The notes under the pieces: model-generated
What the model was told of the DNA's origin: nothing
What the model saw: only the letters and a program-made list of their open reading frames with translations
The model's database searches: none
Translations under genes and position numbers: made by a program
Shown here: in pieces, positions 52,629 through 61,352 of the stretch
Layout of the letters: the number at the start of each line of letters is the position of its first letter
Numbering within the stretch: the stretch's first letter is position 1
Origin: Methylobacterium cerastii
GTDB lineage: Bacteria; Pseudomonadota; Alphaproteobacteria; Rhizobiales; Beijerinckiaceae
Direction of reading: 5' to 3'
Assembly (NCBI RefSeq): GCF_022179125.1
Contig: NZ_BPQG01000074.1
Coordinates: 1-64,000 of the forward strand
DNA: 64,000 nt

Positions 52629-52809
52629 CGCTGAGACCGATGCGCTCTACGTCCGCTTCGCGGATGCTCCGGTGGTCGAGAGCGAGGAAGTCCGTCCCGG
52701 CCTCATCATCGATCTCGATGCGGCCGGACGGATCGTGGCGGTCGAGATCCTCGATGCGTCCGAGCACCGTTCGACCGGTGCGGAGCTCGATCACCTCTCG
52801 GCCGCCTGA
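52612..52809 (+). CDS. DUF2283-type small protein, possible antitoxin
   Basis: A 65-residue protein: KSRYDAETDALYVRFADAPVVESEEVRPGLIIDLDAAGRIVAVEILDAS in family order. DUF2283 proteins carry two short beta-hairpin repeats (YDxExDALYVxF and GxIxGIEIL). They are often encoded next to DUF4258 genes. GTG at 52612 lies inside the end of the DUF4258 gene (17-base overlap). No DNA-binding motif is visible. Role as antitoxin is a guess from the pairing. Confidence 0.82.
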   Translation: MKSRYDAETDALYVRFADAPVVESEEVRPGLIIDLDAAGRIVAVEILDASEHRSTGAELDHLSAA

Positions 52810-52812
52810 CCG

Positions 52813-53931
52813 CTAATCCTCCTTGAACGACACCTTCGCCCCGCGCGAGACGTGGGCGGCGAGGTCGCGGGCGTTCCAGTTGGTGAGCCGGATGCAGCCG
52901 TGCGACTCGGTCTTGCCGACCTTCTCGGGCTCCGGGGTGCCGTGGATGCCGTAGGAGGGGATCGCGAGGTCGATCCAGACCAGGCCGACGGGGTTGTTCG
53001 GGCCGGGGCGGATCGAGAACTTCTTGCGGGTCTTCACGCCCTTGAAGCGATACTTCGGATCGTAGGTGTAGGACGGGTCGAAGGCGACGCCCTTCACCTT
53101 GGTTTCGCCGCTCGGCGCGGGCTTCTCCTCGCTGCCGATCGAGGCGGGGTAATAGGCCAGGAGCTTGCCCGCCTTGTCGAAGGCACGCACGTCGCGGCTG
53201 CTCTTGTCGACCTCCACGCGGTCGACCTTCGGCTCCCGCGGCAGCTCCTTGGCCTTGGGCTTGTCGAGGCCCATCGGCTGGACGCCGGCGACCAGGATCA
53301 CCGTCCCGGCCTTGTCCAGCGGCTTGTCCGGGTTTAGCTGGCTCAGGAGGTCGCGGCTCATGTGGAAGCGCTCGGCCAGCATTTCGCGCGGGTTGGTGTA
53401 GCCCATCGATTCGAGGTCGGCCTGCGCCTCCATCTTGGGCGGGATCTTCTCGACGTAGGGGCCGGCCGCATCCGCCTCGGTGATGGTGTAGTCGGTCACC
53501 ACCGGGTCGCCGCCGGCGCCGGCGAGCTTGTCGAAGACCTCCTTGGTCAGCGTCTTCGTCGCGGGCAGGCCCTGCGCCACCGCGTAGGCCGAGAGCGCGC
53601 CTTGCAGGTTCTCGCCGTCACGCCCGTCGATCGCACCGGGGAAGAACCGCGCCCGGTCGAGCAGAACCTGCACCTTGATCGTCAGCGGATCGGGCTGGTC
53701 GTCCGCCTTCGACGCGGCGGATTTCTTGGTCTCGTCCTGGCTTGCACCCTTCTTGCCGTCTTTGACGGGCTCGGCGAAGGTCGCGTCCCGGATCGCCTGC
53801 GCGCTCGGCGGCGCAGGCTCGTCCTTGCCCGACCCCTTGCCCGAACCCTGGGCCGCCGCGACGCCGGGGACGGCAAGGCAGGCCAGGGCGATGACCGCGA
53901 GGCTGGTCCGCGTCGTCAATCCGAACGTCAT
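52813..53931 (-). CDS. L,D-transpeptidase (YkuD family)
   Basis: A 372-residue periplasmic enzyme that forms 3-3 cross-links in peptidoglycan or attaches proteins to it. A signal peptide (MTFGLTTRTSLAVIALACLAVPGVAAA) is followed by a Lys/Asp-rich linker, a peptidoglycan-binding-like helix region (VQVLLDRARFFPGAIDGRDGEN in order), a LysM-like part (ERFHMSRDLLSQLNPDKPL) and the YkuD domain. The domain carries HGTPEPEKVGKTESHGCIRL, with the catalytic Cys346. The ATG at 53931 gives the signal peptide. The extensin-like gene lies 118 bases upstream on the same strand, consistent with a shared envelope role. Confidence 0.94.
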   Translation of the reverse strand: MTFGLTTRTSLAVIALACLAVPGVAAAQGSGKGSGKDEPAPPSAQAIRDATFAEPVKDGKKGASQDETKKSAASKADDQPDPLTIKVQVLLDRARFFPGAIDGRDGENLQGALSAYAVAQGLPATKTLTKEVFDKLAGAGGDPVVTDYTITEADAAGPYVEKIPPKMEAQADLESMGYTNPREMLAERFHMSRDLLSQLNPDKPLDKAGTVILVAGVQPMGLDKPKAKELPREPKVDRVEVDKSSRDVRAFDKAGKLLAYYPASIGSEEKPAPSGETKVKGVAFDPSYTYDPKYRFKGVKTRKKFSIRPGPNNPVGLVWIDLAIPSYGIHGTPEPEKVGKTESHGCIRLTNWNARDLAAHVSRGAKVSFKED

Positions 53932-54049
53932 GGTCGAGGCTCCTGGAGCCGGTTCGCTCCCGGGCGATCAAGCGTCGGCGACGGGTGGGCGTTCCGCGCC
54001 AAACGGCACGGCGGCATCAGGTTTTCGCGAACGGCCCCGCTGGCACAGC

Positions 54050-55105
54050 TCACTGGCACAGCCGGTGCCCGGCCGCCCGCTCGCGCTCGTCGAGATGGAA
54101 GTGGTTGGCGTGCGCCGCGTTGGAGCCGGGGCCGAGCACCGTGCGGAAGAACCCGCAGGCCCGCGACCGCGCCGCATCGAGGAAGCGGCCCTCGGCCGAC
54201 CCGTCGGCCATCGCCCCGACGGCGATCGCCGGACGGCCGGCGAAGGTGAAGCTCATCACGTCGACGCCGTTGGCGAAGGCATGCTCGCTGAGCTTGGCCT
54301 CGACGTCGTGGTTCTGCCCGCGGCACTCGTAGGAGGTGCCGATCGCGATCCCCGCCAGCGGCTGCTTCAGCTCGCGCTCGGCCGCGACCTGGACCTCGGT
54401 CGTCCAGCGCGCCAGCGCCTCGGCGGCGGCGCAGGTCAGGGTCGCCGGCTGCGGCAGCGCCACGTCGGTCAGACCCGTCAGCTTCAGCGGCAGCGGCGTG
54501 CCGCATTGCCCGTTGACGATCGCCGGCAGCGGCTCGAACGCGGCGCCGAGGCGCTTCAGCCGCACACGGCAGGCGGCGTCGTCGGGCGCCGCGACCTTGA
54601 GGGCGAGCGCCGCCTCGCCCGACAACTCGGCCGGCCGCTCCGGGGGAAGCGGCGGCGGGACCGGCATCTCGGGGGGCTTGTCGGCGACCTTGTCGCCGGG
54701 TTTGACCTCCGCCTGGGCGGGCGGCTCGGCGGGTTTCGGCTCCGGCGCCGAAGCCGGGGGCGTCGCCGGCGTCAGCTCGGCCGGGCGCTCCGGCGGGCGC
54801 GGCGGGTCGCTCACGGTCGCGCCCGGCGCGGTCGCGGGCTTCAGCTCCGCGGGCCGCTCGGGCGGCAGCGGCGGCGGCACGGGGACGGTCGCCTCGGGCG
54901 CCTGCGTTTGCGCCTTGATGCCCAATGCCTTGACGTCCAAGGCCTTGGCGTCCTGGGCCTTGGCGTCCTGGGCCTTGGCGTCCTGGGCCTTGGCGTCCTG
55001 CGCCCTCGCATCCTGGGCCCTCGCATCCCGTCCCGCCGTCATGGCAAGCAGGGTCGTGCCGGCGAGCGCGAGCGCCGCGAACCGTCGAGACCGACCTGAC
55101 GCCAT
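54050..55105 (-). CDS. extensin-like family exported protein with AQDAK repeats
   Basis: A 351-residue protein. A signal peptide (MASGRSRRFAALALAGTTLLAMTAGRDARA) leads into a pentapeptide repeat (AQDAK-like, about seven copies, coded by a 15-bp tandem repeat at 54930-55030). Three PPLPPERPAEL-type Pro-rich repeats follow. The C-terminal 180 residues form the extensin-like domain (CRVRLKRLGAAFEPLP, GTPLPLKLTGL, SYECRGQNHDVEAKLSEHAFANGVD in order, NHFHLDE). Its His/Asp pattern resembles D-Ala-D-Ala metallopeptidase-like folds, so a cell wall role is likely. The ATG at 55105 overlaps the start codon of the divergent gene. Confidence 0.85.
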   Translation of the reverse strand: MASGRSRRFAALALAGTTLLAMTAGRDARAQDARAQDAKAQDAKAQDAKAQDAKALDVKALGIKAQTQAPEATVPVPPPLPPERPAELKPATAPGATVSDPPRPPERPAELTPATPPASAPEPKPAEPPAQAEVKPGDKVADKPPEMPVPPPLPPERPAELSGEAALALKVAAPDDAACRVRLKRLGAAFEPLPAIVNGQCGTPLPLKLTGLTDVALPQPATLTCAAAEALARWTTEVQVAAERELKQPLAGIAIGTSYECRGQNHDVEAKLSEHAFANGVDVMSFTFAGRPAIAVGAMADGSAEGRFLDAARSRACGFFRTVLGPGSNAAHANHFHLDERERAAGHRLCQ

Positions 55106-55769
55106 GACCCATCCACCCCATCCGGTCGTCACCCGCGACACGATCCTGTGCGAGGGACGACCCGTCACGATCGAGCGGTTCGCCCCGCACGGCAAGGACG
55201 CCCCGGCCACGGCGACCGTGATTCTGCTCCACGACGCCGAAGGGCCAGGCTCGGACCGGCCGGTCCGGGCCGAGGCCGCGGCCTTGGCGGAGGCCGGCTT
55301 CGCGGTGCTGCTGCCGCACTATCTCGACCGCACCGGCGAGGCACGGGTGGGCTTTTCGGGGATCAGCCGGCATTTCGGTGCGTGGCGCGACGCCCTCGAG
55401 ACGGTCCGGGCGCAGGTCCCCGGCCCGGTGGCCCTGGTCGGCCGCTCGCTCGGCGGCGCCCTGGCGCTGGCGCTCGCCGCGCGGGCGCCGGGGGCGAACG
55501 CGGCGCTGGTGCTGCGCGCGACCTTCCTGCCGCCGGAGCTCGGTACCGGTCCCCTCGCCCTGCCGCCGGCGCTGGCGCTGCACGGCGCGCGGGACGCCCT
55601 CGTCGGCCCGAGCCATCCGGAAACCCTGCGGCGGCGGATGGAAGAGGCGGGCGGGACCTGCCGCGTCCACCTCTACCCGGACCAGGGCCACGCCTTCGAC
55701 CCGGCGACGGATGCCGACGCGACCGCGCGCGGCGTCGGCTTCCTGAAGCGTGCGTTCGGTCCTATCTGA
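55104..55769 (+). CDS. dienelactone hydrolase-like alpha/beta hydrolase
   Basis: A 221-residue alpha/beta hydrolase. VILLHDAEGPGSDRPVRAEAAALAEAGFAVLLPHY is the early strand and helix region. The nucleophile motif is GRSLGGALAL (Ser instead of the Cys of classical dienelactone hydrolase), HGARDALVGPSH carries the Asp and DQGHAFDP the His. The fold and lengths fit the DLH family, with an unknown ester or lactone substrate. ATG at 55104 shares two bases with the ATG of the opposite-strand extensin-like gene. No alternative start downstream preserves the first strand. Confidence 0.83.
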   Translation: MTHPPHPVVTRDTILCEGRPVTIERFAPHGKDAPATATVILLHDAEGPGSDRPVRAEAAALAEAGFAVLLPHYLDRTGEARVGFSGISRHFGAWRDALETVRAQVPGPVALVGRSLGGALALALAARAPGANAALVLRATFLPPELGTGPLALPPALALHGARDALVGPSHPETLRRRMEEAGGTCRVHLYPDQGHAFDPATDADATARGVGFLKRAFGPI

Positions 55770-55842
55770 GGTGGACACGTATCCGACCGCCGCCCTCCGG
55801 CGGCCCCAGCCGACGCGCGGCGCGAGACATCGAGACCTTCAG

Positions 55843-57921
55843 ATGACGACAGCGCAAAATCCCGGCCTCGCCGACCTGCCGGCCGGCAACCCCTTCTCCG
55901 AGGCGGCCTGGGGCACGCCGGCCGAGCTTCCGCCCTTCGAGCGCATCCGGCCCGAGCACTACCTGCCGGCCTTCGAGGCGGCGCTGGCGGCGCACGACGC
56001 CGAGATCGCGGCGATCGCAGGCGAGGCCGCGGCGCCGAGCTTTTCCAACACCGTCGCGGCGATGGAGCGGGCGGGCCTCGCCCTCGATCGGGTCGCCGGG
56101 GTGTTCTACAACCTCACCGGCAGCCACACGAACCCCGAGCTGCAGGCGATCGAGCGGACGATCGGCCCCAAGCTCTCGCGCCACGGCAGCGCGATCTACC
56201 TCAACCCGGAGCTGTGGGCGCGCATCTCCGCGGTGGACGCCGACGCCGAAGGCCTGGGCGACGAGGAGCGCCGGGTGCTGTCGCGCTACCGCACCCGCTT
56301 CCGCCGCGCGGGCGCCGACCTCGGGCCGGAGGACAAGCTGCGCGTCGCCGAGATCGCCGCGCGGATGTCGGAGCTCGGAACCCAGTTCAGCCAGAACCTG
56401 CTCGCCGACGAGAGCCGCTTCCTGCTGCCGCTGGACGCCGCCGAGGACCGCGCCGGCCTGCCCGACTTCCTGGTCGCCTCGGCCGCCGACGCCGCCAAGG
56501 AGCGCGGCGGCGCGCACAGCCACGTCGTCACCCTGTCGCGCTCGCTGATCGAGCCGTTCCTGGTGTCCTCGACCCGGCGCGACCTGCGCGAGCGCGCCTA
56601 CGAGGCCTGGATCCGCCGCGGCGAGGGCGGCGGCGACACCGACAACCGCGGCATCATCCGCGAGATCGTACAGCTCCGCGCCGAGCGGGCGCGGCTGCTC
56701 GGCTTCGACAGCTTCGCCCACTTCAAGCTCGACGACACCATGGCGGCGACCCCGGACGCGGCGATGGACCTGCTGCGCGAGGTCTGGACCCCCGCCCTCA
56801 AGCGCGCCGGCGCCGAGCGCGACCGGCTGCAGGCGATCGTGCAGGCCGAGGGCGGCAACTTCGCGCTCCAGGCCCACGATTGGCGCCACTACGCCGAGAA
56901 GCTGCGGCGGGCCGAGCACGACCTCGACGAGAGCGAGATCAAGGCGTACCTGCCGCTCGATTCGGTGATCCATGCCGCCTTCGACACGGCCTCGCGCCTG
57001 TTCGGCCTGACCTTCGCCGAACTCCCGGACGTACCGCGCTACCACCCGGACGTCCGCGCCTGGCGCGTCGGAAACGCCGACGGCTCGGAGGTCGGCACCT
57101 TCCTCGGCGACTACTTCGCGCGGCCGACCAAGCGCAGCGGCGCCTGGATGAGCGCCTTCCGCTCGCAGGAGCGGCTCACCGGCGACGTGAAGCCGATCAT
57201 CGTCAACGTGATGAACTTCGCCAAGGCCCCGGCCGGCGAGGCGCCGCTGTTGTCCTTCGACGACGCACGCACCCTGTTCCACGAGTTCGGCCACGCCCTG
57301 CACGGGCTCCTGTCCGACGTGACCTATCCGGTGCTGGCCGGCACCGCGGTGTCGGGCGACTTCGTCGAGCTGCCCTCGCAGCTCTACGAGCATTGGCTGG
57401 AGCAGCCGGAGGTGCTGCGGACCCATGCCCGCCACCATCGCACCGGCGAGCCGATGCCGGAGGCGCTGCTGACGAAGCTGCTCGCCGCCCGCACCTTCAA
57501 CCAGGGATTCGCCACCGTGGAATACACCTCCTCGGCGATCGTCGACATGACCCTGCACCTCTCGGCCGGGGGCGAGGACGGCCTCGACGTGGGCGCCTTC
57601 GAGGCCGACGCGCTGGAGCGGATCGCGATGCCGTCCGAGATCAACATGCGCCACCGCACGCCGCATTTCGCGCACATCTTCTCGGGCGACGGCTATGCCG
57701 CGGGCTACTACAGCTATCTCTGGTCCGAGGTGCTGGATGCCGACGCGTTCGACGCCTTCCGCGAGGCCGGCGACATCTTCGATCCGGCCACCGCGAAGCG
57801 CCTTCGCACCTACGTCTACGGCGCCGGCAACCTGCGCGACCCGCGCGAGGCCTACACCGCCTTCCGCGGACGCCTGCCGAGCACCGGACCGCTGCTGCGC
57901 AAGCGCGGGCTGGCGGCCTGA
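55843..57921 (+). CDS. M3-family metallopeptidase (oligopeptidase A / dipeptidyl carboxypeptidase)
   Basis: A 692-residue zinc peptidase that degrades short peptides. The zinc motif is HEFGHALHG (480-488), with the distant Glu in GTAVSGDFVELPSQLYEHW. Earlier family segments are NPFSEAAWGTPAELPPFERI and EHYLPAFEAALAAH. The C-terminal MRHRTPHFAHIFSGDGYAAGYYSYLWSEVLDADAF, read in family order, has the substrate-binding His and Tyr. PrlC (oligopeptidase A) or Dcp are the two closest named types; Dcp fits the length and ending slightly better. No signal peptide is seen, so it is cytoplasmic. ATG at 55843 is chosen. Confidence 0.93.
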   Translation: MTTAQNPGLADLPAGNPFSEAAWGTPAELPPFERIRPEHYLPAFEAALAAHDAEIAAIAGEAAAPSFSNTVAAMERAGLALDRVAGVFYNLTGSHTNPELQAIERTIGPKLSRHGSAIYLNPELWARISAVDADAEGLGDEERRVLSRYRTRFRRAGADLGPEDKLRVAEIAARMSELGTQFSQNLLADESRFLLPLDAAEDRAGLPDFLVASAADAAKERGGAHSHVVTLSRSLIEPFLVSSTRRDLRERAYEAWIRRGEGGGDTDNRGIIREIVQLRAERARLLGFDSFAHFKLDDTMAATPDAAMDLLREVWTPALKRAGAERDRLQAIVQAEGGNFALQAHDWRHYAEKLRRAEHDLDESEIKAYLPLDSVIHAAFDTASRLFGLTFAELPDVPRYHPDVRAWRVGNADGSEVGTFLGDYFARPTKRSGAWMSAFRSQERLTGDVKPIIVNVMNFAKAPAGEAPLLSFDDARTLFHEFGHALHGLLSDVTYPVLAGTAVSGDFVELPSQLYEHWLEQPEVLRTHARHHRTGEPMPEALLTKLLAARTFNQGFATVEYTSSAIVDMTLHLSAGGEDGLDVGAFEADALERIAMPSEINMRHRTPHFAHIFSGDGYAAGYYSYLWSEVLDADAFDAFREAGDIFDPATAKRLRTYVYGAGNLRDPREAYTAFRGRLPSTGPLLRKRGLAA

Positions 57922-58078
57922 CCTCCGGGTCGGGCAGCGGCCGCATCGCACGCCTGCGGCCCTACGGGACCGGGGGCGGAATGGGCCGACGAGGCCCGGC
58001 GGGGGCGGTAACCCTTTGGTAAACAAACGTCCTTAACCAAAGCTTTCGACAGAGATGCCGGACGCGGAGGCGAGGGCC

Positions 58079-58900
58079 ATGACGACGAACATCGATTCGC
58101 CCGCGGAGGCCGTGAAGGCCTCGCCGGACGCGCTGCTGAAGGCTGCCGTCTCCGGTGGCAAGCCCAAGGCGGCGCCGACTGTGCCGACGGCCGCCAAGGT
58201 TGGCCGCCGCCTCGACGGGGTGGCGATGGGTCTGGCCGGGGCCGCCCTCGCGCTCGGCACGGTGCTCGGCGCCGGCACCGCGATGCTGGCGACGCCTCGC
58301 TCCGAGGGCACGGGCGTCGTGCTGGCCGAGATCAACGCGGCCCTCGAAGCCAACCGGCTGGAAGCCTCGCGCCTCGCCATCGCCTCCGACCGCCTCGACA
58401 AGTCGGTCGCCGCCCTCAAGGAAGTCTCCGAGGCCGCCCGCAGCGAGGCGAAGGTCCGCGGCGGCGCGCTGATGGAGAAGGTCGGCAAGACGGAAACGGC
58501 CCTGGTGGCCAAGATCGCGGCCCTGGGCGAGCGCATCGACCAGGCCGAGAAGGAGCAGGCCGCCCGCCTTGCGGCGACGACCGCGCAAGCGGACAAGCGC
58601 ACGGTGGCGGCAGCCACCGCTCCGGCGCCCGTGCCCGCTCCTCTACCGGCCGCCAAGGCGGAGCCGGTCCAGACCGGAAGCATCACCGAACCCAAGCCGA
58701 AGCCAGCGATCATCGAGTCCTGGGCCGTGCGCGACGTGTACGACGGCACCGCCATGCTGGAGGACCGCCGCCGCCGCCTCGTCGAGGTCGCGATCGGCGA
58801 TTCGATCCCCGGCGTCGGCCGGGTCGAGGCCGTCGAGCGGCGCGGGCGGGAATGGGTGGTGGTGACGCGTCAGGGCCTGGTCACGCCGCAGCCCTGGTAG
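58079..58900 (+). CDS. single-pass membrane protein with coiled coil
   Basis: A 273-residue protein of unknown function. One membrane segment (VAMGLAGAALALGTVLGAGTAML, about 48-70) is followed by a coiled-coil stretch (LAEINAALEANRLEASRLAIASDRLDKSVAALKEVSEAA in pieces to about 170) and a Pro/Ala linker. The C-terminal beta-rich domain is ESWAVRDVYDGTAMLEDRRRRLVEVAIGDSIPGVGRVEAVERRGREWVVVTRQGLV in order. ATG at 58079 has GGAGG at good distance; ATG at 58055 would add eight residues. The layout suggests a periplasmic domain held off the membrane by the coil. Confidence 0.75.
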   Translation: MTTNIDSPAEAVKASPDALLKAAVSGGKPKAAPTVPTAAKVGRRLDGVAMGLAGAALALGTVLGAGTAMLATPRSEGTGVVLAEINAALEANRLEASRLAIASDRLDKSVAALKEVSEAARSEAKVRGGALMEKVGKTETALVAKIAALGERIDQAEKEQAARLAATTAQADKRTVAAATAPAPVPAPLPAAKAEPVQTGSITEPKPKPAIIESWAVRDVYDGTAMLEDRRRRLVEVAIGDSIPGVGRVEAVERRGREWVVVTRQGLVTPQPW

Positions 58901-58916
58901 GGCGCGGGGAAAATCG

Positions 58917-59135
58917 TCAGCTCGAGGCGATCGGCGTCGGGGTGAGGGTGCCGGCGCCGACCGGGAAGCGATGCTCGATCGTCATCGGGTCGGCCATGAT
59001 CGCGGCGCGCTCGGAGCGCTGGCGGCCATGCGTGAGGGCGCGGGTCTGTGCGGTGCGCGTCGGGTGCAGGATGGCCGCGAGAAGGGCTTGGCCTTCGAAC
59101 TGGGACCCGAGGTTCTTGGCGTCGAAGACGGGCAT
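58917..59135 (-). CDS. small hypothetical protein
   Basis: A 72-residue protein starting at ATG 59135: a hydrophilic start (MPVFDAKNLGSQFEGQALLAAILHP), a basic middle (RALTHGRQRSERAA) and an end rich in Pro and Thr (FPVGAGTLTPTPIASS). There is no signal or membrane helix, and I recognise no family. Support is gene-like third-position GC and a plausible start; it could still be a chance frame. The AT-rich segment at 59235-59265 lies upstream and could be its promoter. Confidence 0.4.
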   Translation of the reverse strand: MPVFDAKNLGSQFEGQALLAAILHPTRTAQTRALTHGRQRSERAAIMADPMTIEHRFPVGAGTLTPTPIASS

Positions 59136-59423
59136 GACCGGCCTTGCAGAGACAGCGGAGCGTCGGCACCGACGGCCCAGAAGAACTGGACCGTGCGGGA
59201 GTAACGGGGACAAGCTGAACAAGTTCCGAACCTTTGAGGATCGAAACTCTTTTTTCATCATTGCATTGCGGCGGCCCGGCCATGGTGCGAGATCGCACGC
59301 CGACTTGCAGCAGGGAGCGATTTCCAGACTACGCACCCTGGGTAGAACGCCGTCGCAGGTCGTCGCGCGCGGTGCGCGTGCCGCGCTGCCTGCCGGAAAA
59401 GCATCCGTTGCACGCCTGCGCGA

Positions 59424-60323
59424 TCAGCGGGTGTCCTCGCGCAGCAGCTCGGTGTTGACCGCGAACGCCGCCATCGCGCCCTCCGCGGCGGCGACGACCG
59501 CGAACTGCACCCGGCGCGAGGCGTCGCCGGCGACGTAGAGCCCGGGCACGTTCGTCTTCTCGTACTCGCGGGTCGGCACCACGCCGGCCTCGTTCAGGGT
59601 GCAGCCGAGCTGCGTGATGAGCGTCGAGGGCAGACAGCCCGTCGGCATCAGGAACACCGCGCGGCAGGGCAGGGCGGTGCCGTCGGCGAAGGCGAGGTGA
59701 GTCGGCCCGTCGGCGTCGCCGTCGAGGCGTGCGATCGGCGCCTCGATCAGCCGGACCCCGTTGCGCGCCAGGCGGGCGCGGTCGTCGTCGGAGAGTTCGG
59801 TCGGGTGGCCGTCGGTGCACAGCGTCACGTCGCGGCTCCACGCCGTCAGCTCCAGGGCGAACCCCTTGGCGACCGGGCCGTGGGCGTAGGCGGCGATGGG
59901 GCTGTCGCGCCGCTCGTAGCCGTCGCAATAGGGGCAGGAATGGACGCCCGCGCCCCAGTAGCGCGCGAAGCCGTGGATCGCCGGCAGATCCTGGTGCAAC
60001 CCGGTGGCGAGGATCAGGCGGCGGGCGGATTCGCGGCGCCCGTCGGCGAGCGTGATCGCGAACCCGTCCGCGACCGCTTCGGCCCCGATCGCCTCGCCGT
60101 CGCGAAGCTCGACGGTGTCGTAGCGGGCGAGGTCGGCGCGGGCGAGGGCCCGGAGTTCGTCGGGCGGCGTGCCGTCGCGGGTGAAGACGCCCCAGGTCAA
60201 CCGGGCGGCGGCGTTGCGCGGCGTGCCCTGGTCGACGAGCAGGACCCGGCGGCGGCAGCGCCCGAGGATCAGGGCGGCGTTGAGGCCCGCCGGGCCGCCG
60301 CCCACGATGATGACGTCGTGCAT
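59424..60323 (-). CDS. thioredoxin reductase-like FAD/NAD(P) oxidoreductase
   Basis: A 299-residue flavoprotein. The FAD Rossmann motif HDVIIVGGGPAGLNAALILGRCRRRVLLVD begins at the first residue, the redox-active pair is in HSCPYCDGYE (CxxC), and YVAGDASRRVQFAVVAAAEGAMAAFAVN is the C-terminal FAD site. The NAD(P)-binding region (AYAHGPVAKGFAL) lacks a strong GxGxxG, so the electron donor is unclear. Similar to thioredoxin reductase and to GliT/HlmI-like dithiol oxidases, which take thiols directly. ATG at 60323 sits at the conserved start. It may act in thiol-disulphide balance. Confidence 0.87.
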   Translation of the reverse strand: MHDVIIVGGGPAGLNAALILGRCRRRVLLVDQGTPRNAAARLTWGVFTRDGTPPDELRALARADLARYDTVELRDGEAIGAEAVADGFAITLADGRRESARRLILATGLHQDLPAIHGFARYWGAGVHSCPYCDGYERRDSPIAAYAHGPVAKGFALELTAWSRDVTLCTDGHPTELSDDDRARLARNGVRLIEAPIARLDGDADGPTHLAFADGTALPCRAVFLMPTGCLPSTLITQLGCTLNEAGVVPTREYEKTNVPGLYVAGDASRRVQFAVVAAAEGAMAAFAVNTELLREDTR

Positions 60324-60408
60324 GCCGCAGCACCTCCGGATGTCGCCCCCGATCCCCTCCCTGGGCTCAAGCCGCGGCATGCGCGAACGTTTCTCGGGAG
60401 CGGACACG

Positions 60409-60430
60409 AAAAAGGGCGCCGGGGCGCCCT
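60409..60430 (-). terminator. rho-independent terminator after grxD
   Basis: On the minus strand AGGGCGCC-CC-GGCGCCCT is followed by a TTTTT run, 27 bases past the grxD stop. It ends the minus-strand transcript coming from the purL-bolA-DUF29-grxD side. Confidence 0.8.
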
Positions 60431-60456
60431 TCGTCGTCGTCCGGTCGCGCGGCCCG

Positions 60457-60795
60457 TCAGGCGGCGGCGGACTTCACCGGGATGCCCTTCTCGGCCAGGA
60501 AGGTCTGCAGCTCGCCCGACTGGAACATCTCGCGGGTGATGTCGCAGCCGCCGACGAATTCGCCCTTCACGTAGATCTGCGGGATGGTCGGCCAGTTGGA
60601 GAAGGCCTTGATGCCGTCGCGGATGCCGGCGTCGGCCAGCACGTTCACGCCCTTGAACGGCACTTCGAGGTAGTTGAGGATCTGCACGACCTGCCCCGAG
60701 AAGCCGCATTGCGGCATGGTGGGCGTGCCCTTCATGAACACGACCACGTCCTGGGACTTGATCTCGTTCTCGATGCTTGCGTTGACGTCGGTCAT
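60457..60795 (-). CDS. grxD: monothiol glutaredoxin (Grx4/GrxD type)
   Basis: A 112-residue CGFS glutaredoxin that carries and transfers [2Fe-2S] clusters with glutathione. The active Cys29 is in MPQCGFSGQ, the glutathione-binding [19 protein letters not shown] follows and the family ending is [10 protein letters not shown]. Length is standard. It is the last gene of a minus-strand run purL-bolA-DUF29-grxD; BolA proteins form Fe-S-bridged heterodimers with this glutaredoxin class. A clear intrinsic terminator follows. Confidence 0.96.
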   Translation of the reverse strand: MTDVNASIENEIKSQDVVVFMKGTPTMPQCGFSGQVVQILNYLEVPFKGVNVLADAGIRDGIKAFSNWPTIPQIYVKGEFVGGCDITREMFQSGELQTFLAEKGIPVKSAAA

Positions 60796-60825
60796 GGGTT
60801 TCGGTCCTTGATCTGCAAGAGTGAT

Positions 60826-61332
60826 CTAATGATGGTCGGGGCGCGCTTTCAACACCTCGGCGAGACGTTCCAGGGCGCGGTCCATGTCGAAACCGTCCGA
60901 CGACATCTCCTCGGGGGTGAAGGGCATCCGGTCCGGCAGTCCGCCGATCAGCCTGCCGCCGAAGACGTCGAGCGAGGCGTCGGCGATCGTTTTGGCGTTC
61001 GCCCAGAGGCGCTCCCAATCGATCCTCTGGCGCAGGAAGGGACGATAGTTCCGCTGCGCCGAGGCCTGGAAGACCAGGACCTCCTTGCGCCAGGAACGGG
61101 TCGACTGCGCAGCCGGCGCGGAGGCATATTTCAGTACGTGGATCAGCATCTGGGACATCGCGCTCTCGACGCGATCGATCTCGGACCGGCCCACGCCCTC
61201 GATCTCCTCGGCGACGTTCTCCCAATCGGGGACGTTCGACAGCTCGGGGCGCGTCGCGAGGGACCGCAACGCGGCGACCTGCTGGTCGGCCCACGTCACC
61301 GTGTGGTCGTCGTAGAGGCTCGGCTGGTCCAT
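60826..61332 (-). CDS. DUF29 family protein
   Basis: A 168-residue protein with the DUF29 pattern: SLYDDHTVTWADQQVAALRS, DWENVAEEIEGVGRSE, the helical QMLIHVLKYAS, RSWRKEVLVFQASAQRNYRPFLRQ in order and the C-terminal DRMPFTPEEMSSDGFD. DUF29 is helical, has many copies in some cyanobacteria and proteobacteria, and has no known function. It lies between bolA and grxD, two functionally linked genes normally adjacent in this lineage, with gaps of 30 and 20 bases. ATG at 61332 is chosen; GTG at 61341 would add three residues. Confidence 0.88.
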   Translation of the reverse strand: MDQPSLYDDHTVTWADQQVAALRSLATRPELSNVPDWENVAEEIEGVGRSEIDRVESAMSQMLIHVLKYASAPAAQSTRSWRKEVLVFQASAQRNYRPFLRQRIDWERLWANAKTIADASLDVFGGRLIGGLPDRMPFTPEEMSSDGFDMDRALERLAEVLKARPDHH

Positions 61333-61352
61333 CGGCACCACCGCTGCGGCGA

